From: Pseudomonadota bacterium | Lineage (GTDB): Bacteria > Pseudomonadota > Gammaproteobacteria > Steroidobacterales > Steroidobacteraceae | NCBI GenBank assembly: GCA_021792755.1 | Contig: JAJYUA010000002.1 | Location: forward strand, 1-64,000 | Direction: 5' to 3' | Length of the DNA: 64,000 nt | Part shown: positions 45,658 through 54,646 of the stretch, piece after piece | Position numbering within the stretch: position 1 is the first letter of the stretch | Layout of the letters: each line of letters begins with the position of its first letter | The notes under the pieces: generated by a model | Told to the model about the DNA's origin: nothing | Databases searched by the model: none | Seen by the model: the letters and a program-made list of their open reading frames with translations, nothing else | Translations under genes and position numbers: made by a program

Positions 45658-47343
45658 ATGAACGGAGCACGTACCGGCTTCAGGTGGTGGGCGTGGGTGC
45701 TGCTCGCGGGCTGCTGGCTGCTCACGCTGCAGGTGCGCCCCATGCTCGATCCCGACGAGGGCCGCTATGCCGAGATCCCGCGCGAGATGCTCGTCAGCGG
45801 CAATTGGGTGACCCCGACCCTCGATGGGCTGAAGTACTTCGAGAAGCCGGCGCTGCAGTATTGGGCGACCGCCGCCGTTTACTCGCTGTTCGGGGTCAGC
45901 AACTGGTCCTCGCGCATCTGGACGGTCGGACTCGGATTCGGCTGCCTGGCGCTCATCTACGCGTGGCTCGCGCGGCTCTACGACCGGCGTTCGGCGATGA
46001 CGGCGGTGGCGCTGCTCGCGATGAGCCCGTACTTCGGGGTCATCGGCCATCTCGATCTGCTCGATGCGGGCTTGACCTTCTGGCTGACCGCCATGGTGCT
46101 CGCGTACACGCGCGCGCAGTGCGCCGAGCCGGGCTCGGGCGCGGAGCGCAACTGGATGCTGTTGTCGTGGGCGACGGCCGCGCTCGCCTTGCTCACCAAG
46201 GGGCTGGAGGTGTACGTGCTGGCGGGACTCGCGCTCATCGCCTATACGGCGCTCGAGCGCGACGGGCGGCCGTGGCGGCGCCTGCACGCGGGGCTCGGGG
46301 TGCCGCTGATGGTGGCGATCGGGGCGCCTTGGTTCATCCTCGTGTCGGTGCGCAACCCGAGTTTCGCCCACTACTTTTTCATCGACCAGCACTTCGAGCG
46401 CTTCCTCACCGATCGGGCGAGGCGGATCGAGCCGTGGTGGTATTTCATTGCACTGCTGGCGGCAGGGGCCTTCGCCTGGCTCGTGCCGCTTGCGCGCGCG
46501 GCACGCTCGGCGTGGCACGAGGCCGGCCCCGTGCCGTATTTCAAGCCGCTGAAGTTCCTGCTACTTTATTGCGGGCTGACGGTGGTGTTCTTCTCCTTTT
46601 CGGACTCGAAGCTCGCGACCTACATTCTGCCGGTGTTCCCGCCGCTTGCGGCGCTGACGGGCGTGGCGGTGGCAAAGCGTCCCGGGAGCCTGGAGCGTGC
46701 GGCCTGGGCCGCCGCAGGACTGACGCTGTTCGTGGCCGGGGGGCTGCTGGTGTATTCGCAGCACCGCAACGGCCTCATCCCCGCGCAGGCGATCGCGTGG
46801 GCGGTCGCGGCGGCGCTTGTCGCCCTGATCGCGGTGGCGGTCTCTTGGGGGCGCAATCGACCCCTCAGCTCGCCGGCCGCGGTCGGGAACGGGGTCGCAG
46901 CCGGGGCCACGGCGGCAGCACCGGGCGGGCTCATCCGCCCGCTCGTCTTCGCGCTCCTGTACATCTTCGCGTGGCAGGCGCTGCTGTGCGAGTACACGGT
47001 GATTCCGCCGTCCCGCTCGGCGTATCAGCTGGTCCAGCAAGTCAAGCGCGACGTGCATCCCGGCACCGCGCTCTACAGCGTCGGCCAGTATCGCCAGACC
47101 ATCCCACCCTACCTGCACCGGCTGTTGACCCTCGTCAGCTACAAGGGCGAGCTCGGCTTCGGAGAGCGTCTGCAGCCGGGGCTCATGACCGCGACGCCTC
47201 GGCAGTTCGTGCAGCGCTGGGACAAGAGCCACGATGCCATCGCGTTCTTCAGCCCGCAGGCCTGGCAGAAATACCGCAAGCAGGGATTGCCGGGACGGGT
47301 GCTCGCGCGGGATGGTTTCACGGTGGCGGTGGGCAGGACATGA
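45658..47343 (+). CDS. arnT: 4-amino-4-deoxy-L-arabinose transferase ArnT
   Basis: 561 residues, GT83 family, an inner-membrane glycosyltransferase with about 12 transmembrane helices and the conserved first loop LDPDEGRYAEIPREMLVSGN, then WVTPTLDGLKYFEKPALQYW. It moves L-Ara4N from undecaprenyl phosphate to lipid A in the periplasm, lowering the negative charge and giving resistance to polymyxin and cationic peptides. The C-terminal soluble domain follows about residue 450. Its stop overlaps the ATG of the next gene by ATGA. The 246-base gap before it holds only a weak 68-codon frame. Confidence 0.92.
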   Translation: MNGARTGFRWWAWVLLAGCWLLTLQVRPMLDPDEGRYAEIPREMLVSGNWVTPTLDGLKYFEKPALQYWATAAVYSLFGVSNWSSRIWTVGLGFGCLALIYAWLARLYDRRSAMTAVALLAMSPYFGVIGHLDLLDAGLTFWLTAMVLAYTRAQCAEPGSGAERNWMLLSWATAALALLTKGLEVYVLAGLALIAYTALERDGRPWRRLHAGLGVPLMVAIGAPWFILVSVRNPSFAHYFFIDQHFERFLTDRARRIEPWWYFIALLAAGAFAWLVPLARAARSAWHEAGPVPYFKPLKFLLLYCGLTVVFFSFSDSKLATYILPVFPPLAALTGVAVAKRPGSLERAAWAAAGLTLFVAGGLLVYSQHRNGLIPAQAIAWAVAAALVALIAVAVSWGRNRPLSSPAAVGNGVAAGATAAAPGGLIRPLVFALLYIFAWQALLCEYTVIPPSRSAYQLVQQVKRDVHPGTALYSVGQYRQTIPPYLHRLLTLVSYKGELGFGERLQPGLMTATPRQFVQRWDKSHDAIAFFSPQAWQKYRKQGLPGRVLARDGFTVAVGRT

Positions 47344-47711
47344 AGTGGGGGGCGTTTGCGTTTCTCTTCGGCGGCGTGCTGCTCAATGCGTTCGCCCAGC
47401 TTGCCCTGAAGGCGGCCACCGATGCCACCGGCCCGCTGGCGGGCGGGGAAGGCCCGATCGTGCGCCGCCTGATCGAGCTCGCGAGCGTGCCCTGGCTGTG
47501 GGTGGCACTCTCCCTTTATGGCGTGTCCGTGATCGTGTGGCTGATCGGCCTCTCGCGGGTGCCGGTGAGCCAGGCTTACCCTCTGCTGTCGCTCGGCTAT
47601 GTCATCATGCTGGGCCTTGCCTGGTGGCTGTTCGGCGAGGTGCCGACCGTGCAGCGCGTGGTGGGAATCGTCGTGATCATGCTCGGCGTGGCGCTGGTGG
47701 CGCGCTCCTGA
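47340..47711 (+). CDS. Small four-helix flippase subunit (ArnE/ArnF-like, EamA/SMR type)
   Basis: 123 residues with four transmembrane segments: AFLFGGVLLNAFAQLALKAA, VALSLYGVSVIVWLIGLSRV, PVSQAYPLLSLGYVIMLGLA, VGIVVIMLGVALVARS. In enterobacteria ArnE and ArnF form a heterodimer that flips L-Ara4N-undecaprenyl phosphate to the periplasm. Only one such gene is seen in the cluster, so it may act as a homodimer. It overlaps arnT. Confidence 0.85.
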   Translation: MKWGAFAFLFGGVLLNAFAQLALKAATDATGPLAGGEGPIVRRLIELASVPWLWVALSLYGVSVIVWLIGLSRVPVSQAYPLLSLGYVIMLGLAWWLFGEVPTVQRVVGIVVIMLGVALVARS

Positions 47712-47739
47712 GGCGCCGGGATCGAGACAGGATGCGACA

Positions 47740-48867
47740 ATGAAGCCGATGTTGCCGTTTACCCGCCCGACCCTCGACGAAGAGACTCTGCAGGAAGTGC
47801 TCGGGGTGCTGCGCTCGGGCTGGCTCGCGAGCGGCCCCAAGGTCAAGGCGTTCGAGGCGGCGCTGTCGGATTACTTCGGCGGCCGGCCGGTGCGTACCCA
47901 GACCTCGGCCACCGCCAGTCTCGAGCATGCGCTGCTCGTCTGCGGCATCGGCAGCGGGGACGAGGTGATCGTTCCGGCGATGAGCTTCGTGGCCACGGCC
48001 AACGTCGTGGCGCGCGTGGGAGCACGGCCGGTGTTCGTCGATGTGCAGCTGGAGTCTCGCAACATCGATCTCGATCAGGTCGAGGCGGCCATCACCCCGC
48101 GCACGCGCGCCATCCTGCCGGTGCATTTCGCCGGGCTGGCGGTGGATCAGGACAGACTCTATGCCATCGCCGAACGGCACCGGCTGCGGGTGATCGAGGA
48201 CGCCGCGCAGGCCATCGGCGCCTCCTTCCGCGGGCGGCGCATCGGCAGCTTCGGCGATCTGGTGTGTTTCAGCTTTCATCCGAACAAGAACATCACCTGC
48301 ATCGAGGGCGGCGCGGTGGTCGGAGGCTCGCCCGAGGAGGTGCGCGAGCTCGAGCTGCACCGGTTCCACGGCCAGGTGAGGAGCGGGCCCGAGGAGCTCG
48401 ATACCCTGTTTGCGGGCGGCAAGGCGAACCTCTCGGATGTCGCCGCGTGCATCGGCCTCGGGCAGCTGAAGCGCCTGGAGGAATTCAACGCGCGCCGCCG
48501 CGTGCTCGCGGCCCGCTACTTCGAGCTTTGGCGGCAGGATCCGCCGCTGAGCCTGCCGGCGCGCGGCGAGGAAGGGCACAACTGGCACATGCTCACGGCA
48601 CTGCTGCCGCTCGAGCGAGTGAAGCTCACGCGGCGGCAATTCATCGAGGCCATGGCGCAGCGCGGCATCGGGGTGGGCGTGCACTATCCGGCCATGCACC
48701 TGTTCAGCGCGTATCGTGCGATGGGGTATCACGAGGGACAGTTTCCGAACGCCGAGCGCATCGGCCGCGAGACGGTGACATTGCCGCTGTTTCCGGCCAT
48801 GGAGATCGCCGATGTCGATCGTGTCGTGGAAGCGGCGACGGATCTGTTGCGGGGGGCGCTGCGTTGA
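47740..48867 (+). CDS. arnB: UDP-4-amino-4-deoxy-L-arabinose aminotransferase ArnB
   Basis: 375 residues of the DegT/DnrJ/EryC1 PLP aminotransferases. The PLP lysine is Lys183 in SFHPNKNITCIEGG, with PFTRPTLDEETLQEVLGVLR at the start and LPVHFAGLAVDQDRLYAIAE, VIEDAAQAIGASFRG upstream of the lysine. It makes UDP-L-Ara4N from the 4-keto sugar with glutamate as donor. The stop overlaps the start of arnC. Confidence 0.93.
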   Translation: MKPMLPFTRPTLDEETLQEVLGVLRSGWLASGPKVKAFEAALSDYFGGRPVRTQTSATASLEHALLVCGIGSGDEVIVPAMSFVATANVVARVGARPVFVDVQLESRNIDLDQVEAAITPRTRAILPVHFAGLAVDQDRLYAIAERHRLRVIEDAAQAIGASFRGRRIGSFGDLVCFSFHPNKNITCIEGGAVVGGSPEEVRELELHRFHGQVRSGPEELDTLFAGGKANLSDVAACIGLGQLKRLEEFNARRRVLAARYFELWRQDPPLSLPARGEEGHNWHMLTALLPLERVKLTRRQFIEAMAQRGIGVGVHYPAMHLFSAYRAMGYHEGQFPNAERIGRETVTLPLFPAMEIADVDRVVEAATDLLRGALR

Positions 48868-50045
48868 GCGCGACCGTCTCGGTCATCATCCCCGTCTACA
48901 ACGAGGAGGCCGGCCTGCAGCAGCTCTTCGAGCAGCTCTATCCGGTGCTCGATGCGCTCGGGCGCCGCTACGAGGTGATCTTCGTCGACGATGGGAGCCG
49001 GGACCGCTCGGCGGCGCTGCTGCGCGAGCAGTTCGAGCGCCGGCCGGATGTCACACGGGTTGTCCTGCTGACCCGCAACGCCGGGCAGCACATGGCGATC
49101 CTCGCCGCCTTCGCACAATCGCGCGGCGACTATGTGATCACGCTCGATGCGGACCTGCAGAACCCGCCCGAGGAGATCGGCAAGCTGGTGAGGGCGATGG
49201 ACGAGGGCGCCGATTATGTCGGCACCATTCGCGTGCGGCGCAAGGATGTCTACTGGCGCAAGGCCGCATCGCGCCTGATGAACCGGATCCGCGAGCGCAC
49301 CACGCGCATCCGCATCACCGACCAGGGCTGCATGCTGCGCGGCTATCACCGCAGCATCGTCGATGCGGTCAACCGCTGCGTGGAGGTGAGCACCTTCGTG
49401 CCGGCGCTCGGCTACACCTTCGCGCGCCACCCGGTGGAGATCGAGGTGGCGCACGCCGGGCGCATCGCGGGCGAGTCGAAGTACTCGATGTACCGGCTGA
49501 TCCGCCTGAACTTTGATCTGCTGACGGGCTTTTCGGTCGTGCCGCTGCAGATCTTCACCATGGTGGGCATGGTGGTCGCGCTGATCTCGCTCGCCTTCGT
49601 GGCGGTGCTCGCGTTCCAGCGCATCTTCATCGGCCCGGAAGTTCAGGGCGTGTTCACCCTGTTCGGCCTGGCGTTTTTCTTCATCGGCGTGCTGCTGGTG
49701 AGCGTCGGGGTGGTGGGCGAGTATGTCGGGCGCATCTACGAGCAGGTGCGCCAGCGGCCCCGCTACACCATTGCCGCGGTGCTGGAAGAGGGCGGCCTCG
49801 CCGGGAGCGAGGAGTTCGACCTCGATGCGCTGCAGCCGGTGCCCAAATCGGTCGATCACACGGAAATGCTGCGCGCCGAGCACGAGGTGGGTGAGTCGCA
49901 AGGCGGCGAGCGGGCCGGCAGGGTGGCGCGCATGCGCGCCACGGCCGGGCAGGATGATCACACCGGACCCGGCGCGCGGCAGGGCGAGCAAGGCGCGCTA
50001 GCCCCGGCGCCGCGCCCGAATCTTGGCAGCGGGGAGCGTCGGTGA
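48864..50045 (+). CDS. arnC: Undecaprenyl-phosphate 4-deoxy-4-formamido-L-arabinose transferase ArnC
   Basis: 393 residues starting at TTG 48864 overlapping the arnB stop. GT2 domain: VSVIIPVYNEEAGLQQLFEQ, VIFVDDGSRDRSAALLREQF, ITLDADLQNPPEEIGKLVRA, RITDQGCMLRGYHRSIVDAV, with two C-terminal transmembrane helices (TMVGMVVALISLAFVAVLAF, FFFIGVLLVSVGVVGEYVGR). It attaches Ara4-formyl-N to undecaprenyl phosphate. About 65 residues of a low-complexity tail (GESQGGERAGRV and onward) extend it beyond the usual 320-330 residues. Its stop overlaps the next start. Confidence 0.92.
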   Translation: MSATVSVIIPVYNEEAGLQQLFEQLYPVLDALGRRYEVIFVDDGSRDRSAALLREQFERRPDVTRVVLLTRNAGQHMAILAAFAQSRGDYVITLDADLQNPPEEIGKLVRAMDEGADYVGTIRVRRKDVYWRKAASRLMNRIRERTTRIRITDQGCMLRGYHRSIVDAVNRCVEVSTFVPALGYTFARHPVEIEVAHAGRIAGESKYSMYRLIRLNFDLLTGFSVVPLQIFTMVGMVVALISLAFVAVLAFQRIFIGPEVQGVFTLFGLAFFFIGVLLVSVGVVGEYVGRIYEQVRQRPRYTIAAVLEEGGLAGSEEFDLDALQPVPKSVDHTEMLRAEHEVGESQGGERAGRVARMRATAGQDDHTGPGARQGEQGALAPAPRPNLGSGERR

Positions 50046-50968
50046 GGACCGCAAGGGCGGTGGTGTTCGCCTACCACGATGTCGGGGTGCGGTGCCTCAA
50101 GGCGCTCCTCTCGGCCGGGGTGCAGGTGCCGCTGGTCGTGACGGCGAGGGACGATCCGAACGAGACCCGGTGGTTCGCGAGTGTCGCCGAGACGGCGCGC
50201 GACTACGGTCTGGCGCTCATCGCACCCGATGAGGCCAACACCGCGCAGATCGAGGAGCAGGTGGCGGGGGCGAAGCCGGACTTTCTCTTCTCGTTCTACT
50301 ACCGCTCCATGCTCGGCGGGCCGATGCTCGCCTGCGCCCGGCGCGGAGCGCTCAATATCCACGGATCGCTGCTGCCGAAGTACCGAGGGCGCGCGCCCGT
50401 GAACTGGGCCGTCTTGAACGGCGAGCGCGAAAGCGGCGCGACGCTGCATTACATGGTGGCCCGGGCCGATGCCGGTGACATCGTCGATCAGCTCGCCGTG
50501 CCCATCCTCGCCGACGATGATGCGCGCGAAGTGTTGGCCAAGGTGACCGTCGCCGCCGAGATCGTGCTCGCGCGGTCGCTGCCGGCGCTGCTCGAGGGCA
50601 ATGCACCGCGGCGCCCGCAGCCCCTCGAGCCCGGGCAGTACTTCGGACGGCGCCGGCCCGAGGACGGACGCATCGACTGGACGTGGCCCGCCGTGCGTAT
50701 TCACAACCTGGTGCGGGCCGTCGCCCCGCCATTTCCCGGCGCGTTCACCGACGCCGGGGGGAAGCGATTGTGGATTCATCGCACGCGTGTGCAGGGGACG
50801 AGCGGCCCGCCCGGACCGGCAACCCTGTTTGGCGAGCACGGAGCCTGCTACGCGGCGTGCGGGGACGGGGGGGTGCTGAGGATCCTGGCGGCGGCCGACG
50901 AGAACGGGCCGGTGGATCTGGCGCAAACGGCTCGCCGATGGCAGCTGAAGCCCCTGCTGATGGGGTGA
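50042..50968 (+). CDS. UDP-L-Ara4N formyltransferase (ArnA N-terminal half, stand-alone)
   Basis: 308 residues from GTG 50042. Formyltransferase fold of ArnA and methionyl-tRNA formyltransferase: AVVFAYHDVGVRCLKALLSA, SFYYRSMLGGPMLACARRGA, the catalytic NIHGSLLPKYRGRAPVNWAV (Asn, His) and GATLHYMVARADAGDIVDQL (Asp), then the C-terminal OB-like part. It formylates UDP-L-Ara4N with N10-formyl-tetrahydrofolate. It is not fused to the dehydrogenase, which lies at the other end of the cluster. Confidence 0.92.
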   Translation: MRTARAVVFAYHDVGVRCLKALLSAGVQVPLVVTARDDPNETRWFASVAETARDYGLALIAPDEANTAQIEEQVAGAKPDFLFSFYYRSMLGGPMLACARRGALNIHGSLLPKYRGRAPVNWAVLNGERESGATLHYMVARADAGDIVDQLAVPILADDDAREVLAKVTVAAEIVLARSLPALLEGNAPRRPQPLEPGQYFGRRRPEDGRIDWTWPAVRIHNLVRAVAPPFPGAFTDAGGKRLWIHRTRVQGTSGPPGPATLFGEHGACYAACGDGGVLRILAAADENGPVDLAQTARRWQLKPLLMG

Positions 50969-50995
50969 TCGCTTTCCCGAGGAGGTGCGAACTTT

Positions 50996-51892
50996 GTGAG
51001 CACGATTGCTCTGAAGATCGACGTCGATACGTACCGCGGGACGCTTGAGGGTGTACCGCGGCTGGTTCTCGCTCTCGAGCGTGCTGGAGCAAGGGCGACG
51101 TTCCTCTTCAGCTTGGGCCCCGATCACACCGGGCGCGCGCTCAAGCGCGTGTTCCGTCGCGGCTTTCTCGGCAAGGTGCGCCGCACTTCCGTCGTGAGTC
51201 ACTACGGCTTGCGAACGCTTCTCTACGGAGTGCTGCTGCCGGGGCCGCACATCGGCAGGCGCTGCGCCGGGGTGATGCGGGACGTGGCGCAACGCGGCTT
51301 CGAGGTCGGCATCCACACGTATGACCACATCAAGTGGCAGGACGGGGTGGCCCGGGCCGGCAGGGCATGGGCCAGTCGGCAACTCGAGCTCGCGCGGGAC
51401 GAGTTCGTGCGCGTGTTCGAGCGAGAGCCCGGCACTCATGGAGCGGCCGGCTGGCAGGTCAATCGCCATGTGCCGGAGCTGGAGGCGGCGATGGGGTTGC
51501 AGTACGCCTCGGACACGCGTGGGACGGGTCCTTTCATCCCGGTCGTGGAGGGCAGGGAAATCGGCGTCTTGCAGCTGCCGACCACTTTGCCGACGCTCGA
51601 TGAGCTGATCGGCCGGGAGGATCTCGCGGGCGAGGAGCCGGTCGATCACCTGCTGTCGCTCACCGAGGGGGCGGCGGACCAGGTGTTCACGCTGCATGCC
51701 GAGCTCGAGGGCGGCGCGTACCTGGCCGGCTTCGAGCGGCTGCTGCGCGAGTGGCAGTCGAGGGGGCACAGGCTGACCGATCTTGCGACCTACGCCGCGT
51801 CGCTGGATGTTGCGCGCCTGCCGCGCAGCCGGATCGAGGCCGGGACGGTGGCGGGGCGTGCGGGGACGTTGGCGGTGCAGGGTCAAGCATGA
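50996..51892 (+). CDS. arnD: 4-deoxy-4-formamido-L-arabinose-phosphoundecaprenol deformylase ArnD
   Basis: 298 residues from GTG 50996 (GAGGAGG upstream). NodB-type polysaccharide deacetylase fold: IALKIDVDTYRGTLEGVPRL (metal Asp), RATFLFSLGPDHTGRALKRV, GFEVGIHTYDHIKWQDG (metal His pair), GWQVNRHV, LQYASDTRGTGPFIPV, and DQVFTLHAELEGGAYLAGFE. It removes the formyl group before flipping. It is the last arn gene; its stop overlaps the following quinone reductase start by ATGA. Confidence 0.92.
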   Translation: MSTIALKIDVDTYRGTLEGVPRLVLALERAGARATFLFSLGPDHTGRALKRVFRRGFLGKVRRTSVVSHYGLRTLLYGVLLPGPHIGRRCAGVMRDVAQRGFEVGIHTYDHIKWQDGVARAGRAWASRQLELARDEFVRVFEREPGTHGAAGWQVNRHVPELEAAMGLQYASDTRGTGPFIPVVEGREIGVLQLPTTLPTLDELIGREDLAGEEPVDHLLSLTEGAADQVFTLHAELEGGAYLAGFERLLREWQSRGHRLTDLATYAASLDVARLPRSRIEAGTVAGRAGTLAVQGQA

Positions 51893-52884
51893 ACATACCG
51901 ACCTTGATGACTGCGATCGAGATCGCCCGGCCCGGTCCGCCGGAGGGGCTGCGCGCCGTGCAGCGCCCGGTGCCGGAGGTCGGCGCGCACGAGGTACTGA
52001 TTCGCGTGGCGGCCGCGGGGGTCAATCGCCCTGACCTGATGCAGCGTCAGGGGCACTATCCGCCGCCGCCCGGAGCGAGCGACATCCCGGGGCTGGAGGT
52101 GGCGGGGGAGGTGGTGCGGCTGGGCGCCGCGGTGCAGACCCCGGCGTTGGGATCGCGCGTGTGCGCGTTGGTGGCGGGCGGAGGCTATGCCGAGTACGTG
52201 GCGGCGCCCGCGACGCAGTGCCTGCCCGTGCCGGGGAAGCTCTCGCTCGAGGAGGCCGGGGCGCTTCCGGAGACGGTGTTTACCGTCTACTACAACGTCT
52301 TTGAGCGGTCACGGCTGCAGCCCGGCGAGTGGCTGTTGGTTCACGGCGGATCGAGCGGCATCGGTGTCACGGCCATTGTGCTCGCCAAGGCCCATGGCGC
52401 GCGGGTCATCGTCACCGCCGGCAGCGCCGAGAAGTGCACCGCCTGCCGCGAGCTCGGTGCGGATGGGGCGATCGAGTACACGCGCGAGGATTTCGTGGCG
52501 GCCACCCTGGCGGCGACCGGGGGCCGAGGGGCCGATGTCATTCTGGACATGGTGGGCGCCGACTACGTGGCCCGCGATATCGCCGCGGCGGCGCCGGAGG
52601 GGCGCATCGCGGTGATCGCGACCCAGCGCGGCCGCGAGGCGAAAATCGACCTGCGGGACCTGATGATCAAGCGCTTGATGCTGGGCGGCAGCACGCTGCG
52701 CCCGCTGTCCGTGCAAGCGAAGGGCCGGCTCGCCGCGGGGCTGCGCGAGAAGATCTGGCCGCTCTTCGAGTCGAAGTCGCTTCGCCTGCCCATCCATGCG
52801 GCCTTCCCGCTCACCGAGGCGGCCCGGGCGCACGCGCTGATGGAATCCGGCGGCCACATCGGCAAGATCGTGCTGAGGGTCTAA
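51889..52884 (+). CDS. NADPH:quinone oxidoreductase, PIG3-type MDR
   Basis: 331 residues. Zinc-free MDR fold: VLIRVAAAGVNRPDLMQRQG, YPPPPGASDIPGLEVAGEVV, LPETVFTVYYNVFERSRLQP, WLLVHGGSSGIGVTAIVLAK, and MIKRLMLGGSTLRPLSVQAK. It reduces quinones by NADPH. ATG 51889 overlaps arnD; ATG 51907 (MTAIEIARPGPPEG) fits the family start better, so the first six residues are uncertain. It is co-transcribed with arn genes by position, with no functional tie known. Confidence 0.9.
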   Translation: MNIPTLMTAIEIARPGPPEGLRAVQRPVPEVGAHEVLIRVAAAGVNRPDLMQRQGHYPPPPGASDIPGLEVAGEVVRLGAAVQTPALGSRVCALVAGGGYAEYVAAPATQCLPVPGKLSLEEAGALPETVFTVYYNVFERSRLQPGEWLLVHGGSSGIGVTAIVLAKAHGARVIVTAGSAEKCTACRELGADGAIEYTREDFVAATLAATGGRGADVILDMVGADYVARDIAAAAPEGRIAVIATQRGREAKIDLRDLMIKRLMLGGSTLRPLSVQAKGRLAAGLREKIWPLFESKSLRLPIHAAFPLTEAARAHALMESGGHIGKIVLRV

Positions 52885-53342
52885 CGCAGAGGCAACTCCG
52901 TCGTGCGGGTGACGGTGCGCATGGCGAAGCTCGAGTGCACGCGCACCACGCTCGGCAAGCGGGTGAGGTGCTGGCTGTGGATGCGCTCGAAGTCGGCGAG
53001 GTCGGCCACCACGACACGCAGCAGGTAGTCGTGCTCGCCCGTCATGAGGTAGCACTCCATGACCTGGGGGATCTTGCGCACCGCGGCCTCGAAGGCCTCG
53101 AGGCCCGACTGGCTCTGCCGGTCGAGGGTGATGCTCACGAACACGTTGACCGGGTAGCCGCACTTTTGCTGGTCGAGCAGTGCGGTGTACCCCTCGATGA
53201 GGCCGGCTTCCTCCAGAGCCTTCACCCGGCGCAGGCAGGCCGATTCCGAGAGGCTCACCTCGCCGGCGAGCTTGGCATTGGTGAGGCGCGCATCCTGCTG
53301 CAGACGGCGCAGGATGGCGTGATCGTAGCGATCCAGTTCCAT
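52881..53342 (-). CDS. Lrp/AsnC-family transcriptional regulator
   Basis: 153 residues from ATG 53342 (family start MELDRYDHAILRRLQQDARL). N-terminal HTH (TNAKLAGEVSLSESACLRRV) and C-terminal RAM ligand-binding domain (VNVFVSITLDRQSQSGLEAF, VMECYLMTGEHDYLLRVVVA, FERIHSQHLTRLPSVVRVHS). It is divergent from alanine dehydrogenase, the arrangement of AldR/BkdR-like regulators that activate ald in response to alanine. Its 3' end overlaps the end of the quinone reductase by four bases. Confidence 0.92.
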   Translation of the reverse strand: MELDRYDHAILRRLQQDARLTNAKLAGEVSLSESACLRRVKALEEAGLIEGYTALLDQQKCGYPVNVFVSITLDRQSQSGLEAFEAAVRKIPQVMECYLMTGEHDYLLRVVVADLADFERIHSQHLTRLPSVVRVHSSFAMRTVTRTTELPLR

Positions 53343-53351
53343 ATGCGCAAT

Positions 53352-53385
53352 ATTCTGCCATATTTCAGTTTTTGAGCAGCAGAAT
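53352..53385. promoter_or_regulatory. Inverted repeat between lrp-type gene and ald
   Basis: ATTCTGC (53352-53358) and GCAGAAT (53379-53385) form a perfect 7-base inverted repeat with 20 bases between, about three helical turns centre to centre in an AT-rich stretch. Lrp-family proteins bind repeated dyads in such divergent regions. This is the probable operator for the regulator and for ald. Confidence 0.5.
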
Positions 53386-53484
53386 CCGCCTATACCCGCG
53401 GTCCCCGGCCCGGTATTTCGCAAGTCTCCTCCAGCCCCTCCTCCCTAAGCTGTACGGCAGTCTTCACCTGGGGGAAACGCATCC

Positions 53485-54594
53485 ATGCGTATCGGTGTTC
53501 CACGCGAGATCAAGGTTCATGAATATCGGGTCGGGCTCGTCCCCGCCGGGGTCCGCGAGCTCACCGCCGCCGGCCACGAGGTGCTGATCGAGACCGGCGC
53601 AGGCGCCGGCATCGGCATCTCGGACGTAGACTATCGAGCCGCCGGTGCGGCGATCGCCAGCGCTGCGGCCGAGGTGTTCGAGCGTGCGGACCTGGTGGTG
53701 AAGGTGAAGGAGCCGCAACCGGCCGAGTGCGCCCTGCTTCGCGGCGGGCAGATGCTCTTCACCTACCTGCACCTCGCGCCGGACCCCCAACAGGCGCGCG
53801 CGCTGATGAAATCCGGCGTCACGGCCATCGCCTACGAGACCGTGACCCGTCACGGCACACTGCCGCTGCTGACGCCGATGAGCGAGGTGGCCGGGCGCAT
53901 GTCCGTGCAGGTCGGCGCCACCTGTCTGCAGAAGGCCAACGGCGGGCGCGGAGTGCTGCTCGGCGGGGTGCCGGGCGTACCGCCGGGGAAGATCGTGATC
54001 CTCGGCGGCGGTGTGGCCGGTACGCACGCGGCGCAGATGGCCGTGGGCCTGCACGCCGATGTGACCGTGGTCGACCGATCGGTCGAGCGGCTGCGCGAGC
54101 TGTCGGCTCAGTTCGGCTCCTCGCTGCGTACGGCGTACTCGACCACCGAGGCCATCGAGCGGCTCGTCAAGGGCGCAGACCTGGTGATCGGCGCGGTGCT
54201 GATCGCCGGAGCCGCGGCGCCGAAGCTGGTGACGCGGGCCATGCTCTCGAGCATGCAGCCCGGATCGGTGCTGGTCGACATCTCCATCGACCAGGGCGGC
54301 TGTTTCGAGACCAGCCGGCCGACCACGCACGCCGAGCCCACCTTCGTCATCGACGGGGTCGTGCACTATTGCGTTGCCAACATGCCGGGCGCCGTGGCGC
54401 GCACCTCGACGTTCGCCCTGACCAATGCGACGCTTCCCTATGTCAGGATGCTGGCCGATCACGGCTGGGAAGCGGCGCTTGCGCAGGATGCGGGCCTTGC
54501 GATGGGGCTCAACGTGCACGCCGGCGGCATCACCCATCCGGCGGTGGCCCAGGCGCTCGGGGTGCCGCCGGCCGCCTCGCCGCTCGCTCGATAG
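53485..54594 (+). CDS. ald: Alanine dehydrogenase
   Basis: 369 residues, normal length. Motifs: MRIGVPREIKVHEYRVGLVP (substrate Arg), LVVKVKEPQPAECALLRGGQ (catalytic Lys), FTYLHLAPDP (catalytic His), the NAD loop VILGGGVAGTHAAQMAVGLH, VDISIDQGGCFETSRPTTHA. It interconverts L-alanine with pyruvate and ammonia. The divergent Lrp-type regulator is probably its activator. Confidence 0.95.
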   Translation: MRIGVPREIKVHEYRVGLVPAGVRELTAAGHEVLIETGAGAGIGISDVDYRAAGAAIASAAAEVFERADLVVKVKEPQPAECALLRGGQMLFTYLHLAPDPQQARALMKSGVTAIAYETVTRHGTLPLLTPMSEVAGRMSVQVGATCLQKANGGRGVLLGGVPGVPPGKIVILGGGVAGTHAAQMAVGLHADVTVVDRSVERLRELSAQFGSSLRTAYSTTEAIERLVKGADLVIGAVLIAGAAAPKLVTRAMLSSMQPGSVLVDISIDQGGCFETSRPTTHAEPTFVIDGVVHYCVANMPGAVARTSTFALTNATLPYVRMLADHGWEAALAQDAGLAMGLNVHAGGITHPAVAQALGVPPAASPLAR

Positions 54595-54646
54595 CCGGCG
54601 GATCGCCCAGAGGCGCGCCGATGAGGCCGGCGGCGAGGGCGGCCCG

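Noticed and set aside
45454-45661. 68-codon frame between the ArnA-dehydrogenase gene and arnT, ending in ATGA overlap with arnT
   Set aside because: The overlap is suggestive, but the peptide is Arg/Ala/Pro-rich, has no membrane segment or motif and no good ribosome site.
45519-47339. Long plus-strand frame overlapping arnT
   Set aside because: Out of frame with arnT; only its last 123 codons, from ATG 47340, are a real gene (ArnE/F-like).
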